Below, piece by piece: positions 62,799-64,000 of a stretch of 64,000 nucleotides of DNA. The stretch's first letter is position 1, and each line of letters begins with the position of its first letter. The notes under the pieces were generated by a model. The model saw only the letters and a program-made list of their open reading frames with translations, was not told the origin of the DNA and made no database searches. The position numbers and the translations under genes were made by a program. The DNA comes from Sedimentisphaerales bacterium (GTDB lineage: Bacteria; Planctomycetota; Phycisphaerae; Sedimentisphaerales; Anaerohalosphaeraceae): the NCBI GenBank assembly GCA_028282905.1, contig JANQGW010000061.1, positions 1 through 64,000 of the forward strand, given 5' to 3'.

Positions 62799-63689
62799 AT
62801 GACGGATAACAAATATGTTCGTCCTTCCGAGGAGGAACACAGGGCCATAGCAACTTATCTGGAAGATGACTTTTTCCGATATCTTGATTTTCTGGATTCT
62901 AACAAATATGAAAATGATAAAGAAAAAGAGTTTATCAAGAGATTTATACGGGTTGTCACAGGTTCCTTTGGAAAATCGCAGAAAGACATTGCTGAGGCTT
63001 TAAAAAAGGGAGATCATGCGGTCATTTCAAACGCAACGAAACGAGTCAACCAGATTTTGACAGTGTTTTGTGAAGGCAAGACGACTTATCCAATACGTAT
63101 ATTTTTCTATCATATAAATTCTAAAGGGCAGAAAAAGCGACCTCAATGTCATTTGGTCTGTTCAAAACAAAAGACAATCACTACGGTAAATGATTCAGAA
63201 AGGATTTATTCTTACAATATCCTTCCTTTTGAAAAAGCAAAAATCGCTGTTACTGAAGATGTCAAAGATAGTCCACCTGAAATTGTTGTACCTGCCCATG
63301 TTTGTTCCCCAGAGGATGCTCAGCCGAAACAGTTAGATAAGCTTGTTTTATTGTTGGATAATCATCAACTATCAGAAGCGAATAGATTATTACATCAGTT
63401 GGACCCGCTAAATCACAAGGTGATTTTTTATAAGCAGATTGTGGCCTTGAAAAGTAAGCCAATAAGAAAATTCAGTAATCAGGAAATGAATGTGTTATGC
63501 AAGAGCCTTGAAGTTTTGCTCAATACTTCTCTTAAAGATCTTGCTGCTGTTTTGCTAAATTCTATTTTCAAAAAATATCACAAGAGATTTGGGCGAAGGT
63601 TTCTCTTTACTTTGCCAGAAGAGACAGTAATCGACCCAACAGAGTATCCAGTTGAATATGGATTCATACAATCAATAATGAATAACTAA
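62799..63689 (+). CDS. Hypothetical protein with HTH-like segment, island
   Basis: A 296-residue protein from MTDNKYVRPS with AGGAGA 7 bases upstream. Residues about 60-85 (GSFGKSQKDIAEALKKGDHAVISNATKRVNQI) look like a helix-turn-helix that could bind DNA. The C-terminal half (LDNHQLSEANRLLHQLDPLN) is helical and could form a TPR-like array. Transcribed divergently from the rest of the operon. Possible repressor or activator of the island. Confidence 0.6.
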   Translation: MTDNKYVRPSEEEHRAIATYLEDDFFRYLDFLDSNKYENDKEKEFIKRFIRVVTGSFGKSQKDIAEALKKGDHAVISNATKRVNQILTVFCEGKTTYPIRIFFYHINSKGQKKRPQCHLVCSKQKTITTVNDSERIYSYNILPFEKAKIAVTEDVKDSPPEIVVPAHVCSPEDAQPKQLDKLVLLLDNHQLSEANRLLHQLDPLNHKVIFYKQIVALKSKPIRKFSNQEMNVLCKSLEVLLNTSLKDLAAVLLNSIFKKYHKRFGRRFLFTLPEETVIDPTEYPVEYGFIQSIMNN

Positions 63690-63709
63690 CATATTTGGTG
63701 GAGTTTTAG

Positions 63710-64000
63710 ATGACTAGGAAATTCAATGATGACAACGATAATCGGAAGTTAAGGATAATACGGTTTTTTTGCAAAAAATTAACCCACAAGGACTTTTCCC
63801 AAGAAGTTGCCGAAGAGCAAAGCAAACTATCAGAAAATTATCATGAAGAAAATCAACGGATTAAGGATTCTTATGATACCGAAAGGTCTGCTGTTGAAGA
63901 TAAGTATTGCGGTTCTTTTGCGAGAATAAAAGTATTCCTGTTTATTTTAATCTTATTGCTCATTGGCTCAATTATAATGATTGCGAATGAAGTGAACTCA
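63710..64000 (+). CDS. N-terminal part of a membrane protein, island
   Basis: ATG at 63710 with GGTGGAG upstream; open to the right edge (97 codons). Product is charged and helical at first (QEVAEEQSKLSENYHEENQ), then hydrophobic (VFLFILILLLIGSIIMIA), so the membrane segment comes at about residues 75-92. It follows the previous gene after 20 bp and is likely cotranscribed. Confidence 0.6.
   Translation, partial: MTRKFNDDNDNRKLRIIRFFCKKLTHKDFSQEVAEEQSKLSENYHEENQRIKDSYDTERSAVEDKYCGSFARIKVFLFILILLLIGSIIMIANEVNS

Larger units (their letters stand above)
52320..64000. mobile_element. Integrative island at tRNA-Val, right end not in window
   Basis: An AT-rich block with integrase, HTH protein and excisionase next to the tRNA 3' end, then a long minus-strand operon and a divergent plus-strand unit. 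The distal att copy should carry the 3' tRNA sequence but lies past 64000. The left boundary is within the tRNA (about 52320-52366). Confidence 0.75.

Overview
The window looks like the chromosome of a planctomycete of the Phycisphaerae/Sedimentisphaerales type. This is inferred from the gene content, not from a marker gene. The supporting traits are several Tat-exported sulfatases, secreted sugar-active enzymes, a beta-helix protein, pseudopilins with an H-X9-DG-like C-terminus, and a planctomycete-style tyrosine recombinase. About the first 51 kb is moderately GC-rich with many short dispersed inverted repeats. From about 51.5 kb to the right edge the DNA is clearly more AT-rich.

Layout. 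1-6.6 kb: mostly minus-strand metabolism (threonine aldolase, histidinol dehydrogenase, LOG-family protein, short-type aconitase) plus hypotheticals. 6.8-18.4 kb: a sugar-salvage block with a GH94 chitobiose-type phosphorylase, a GH38 alpha-mannosidase, a divergent GH130 mannoside phosphorylase, a secreted GH36 alpha-galactosidase and a sodium:solute symporter. The GH38, GH130 and GH94 enzymes together could dismantle a Man-GlcNAc-GlcNAc core, two steps of it by phosphorolysis. 18.5-31.9 kb: MATE transporter, pssA-hemW-tatD operon, prmC, acyl-CoA thioesterase, a 1.1-kb stretch without a normal gene, a beta-helix protein, rpmE and prfA. 32.2-43.8 kb: four sulfatases with a kinase-like/deoxyribosyltransferase-like fusion and a methyltransferase, the last three sulfatases running into deoC-pabB-cmoB. 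43.9-50.0 kb: a compact type II secretion/type IV pilus-like operon (ATPase, two F proteins, four pseudopilins). It is divergent from an ECF sigma factor and its likely anti-sigma factor.

52.3-64.0 kb: an integrative element inserted at the 3' end of a tRNA-Val(GAC) gene. It carries integrase, a small HTH protein and an excisionase next to the tRNA. A long minus-strand operon follows: sigma-region-4-like protein, zinc-cluster protein, HerA/FtsK-like ATPase with a C-terminal nuclease-like domain, small membrane proteins, and a von Willebrand A / PP2C phosphatase / Ser-Thr kinase triad. The triad resembles the TerY-P type and with the ATPase is the best candidate here for an undescribed, possibly phage-defence, system. 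The element runs off the right edge, so its far end and full gene set are not visible.
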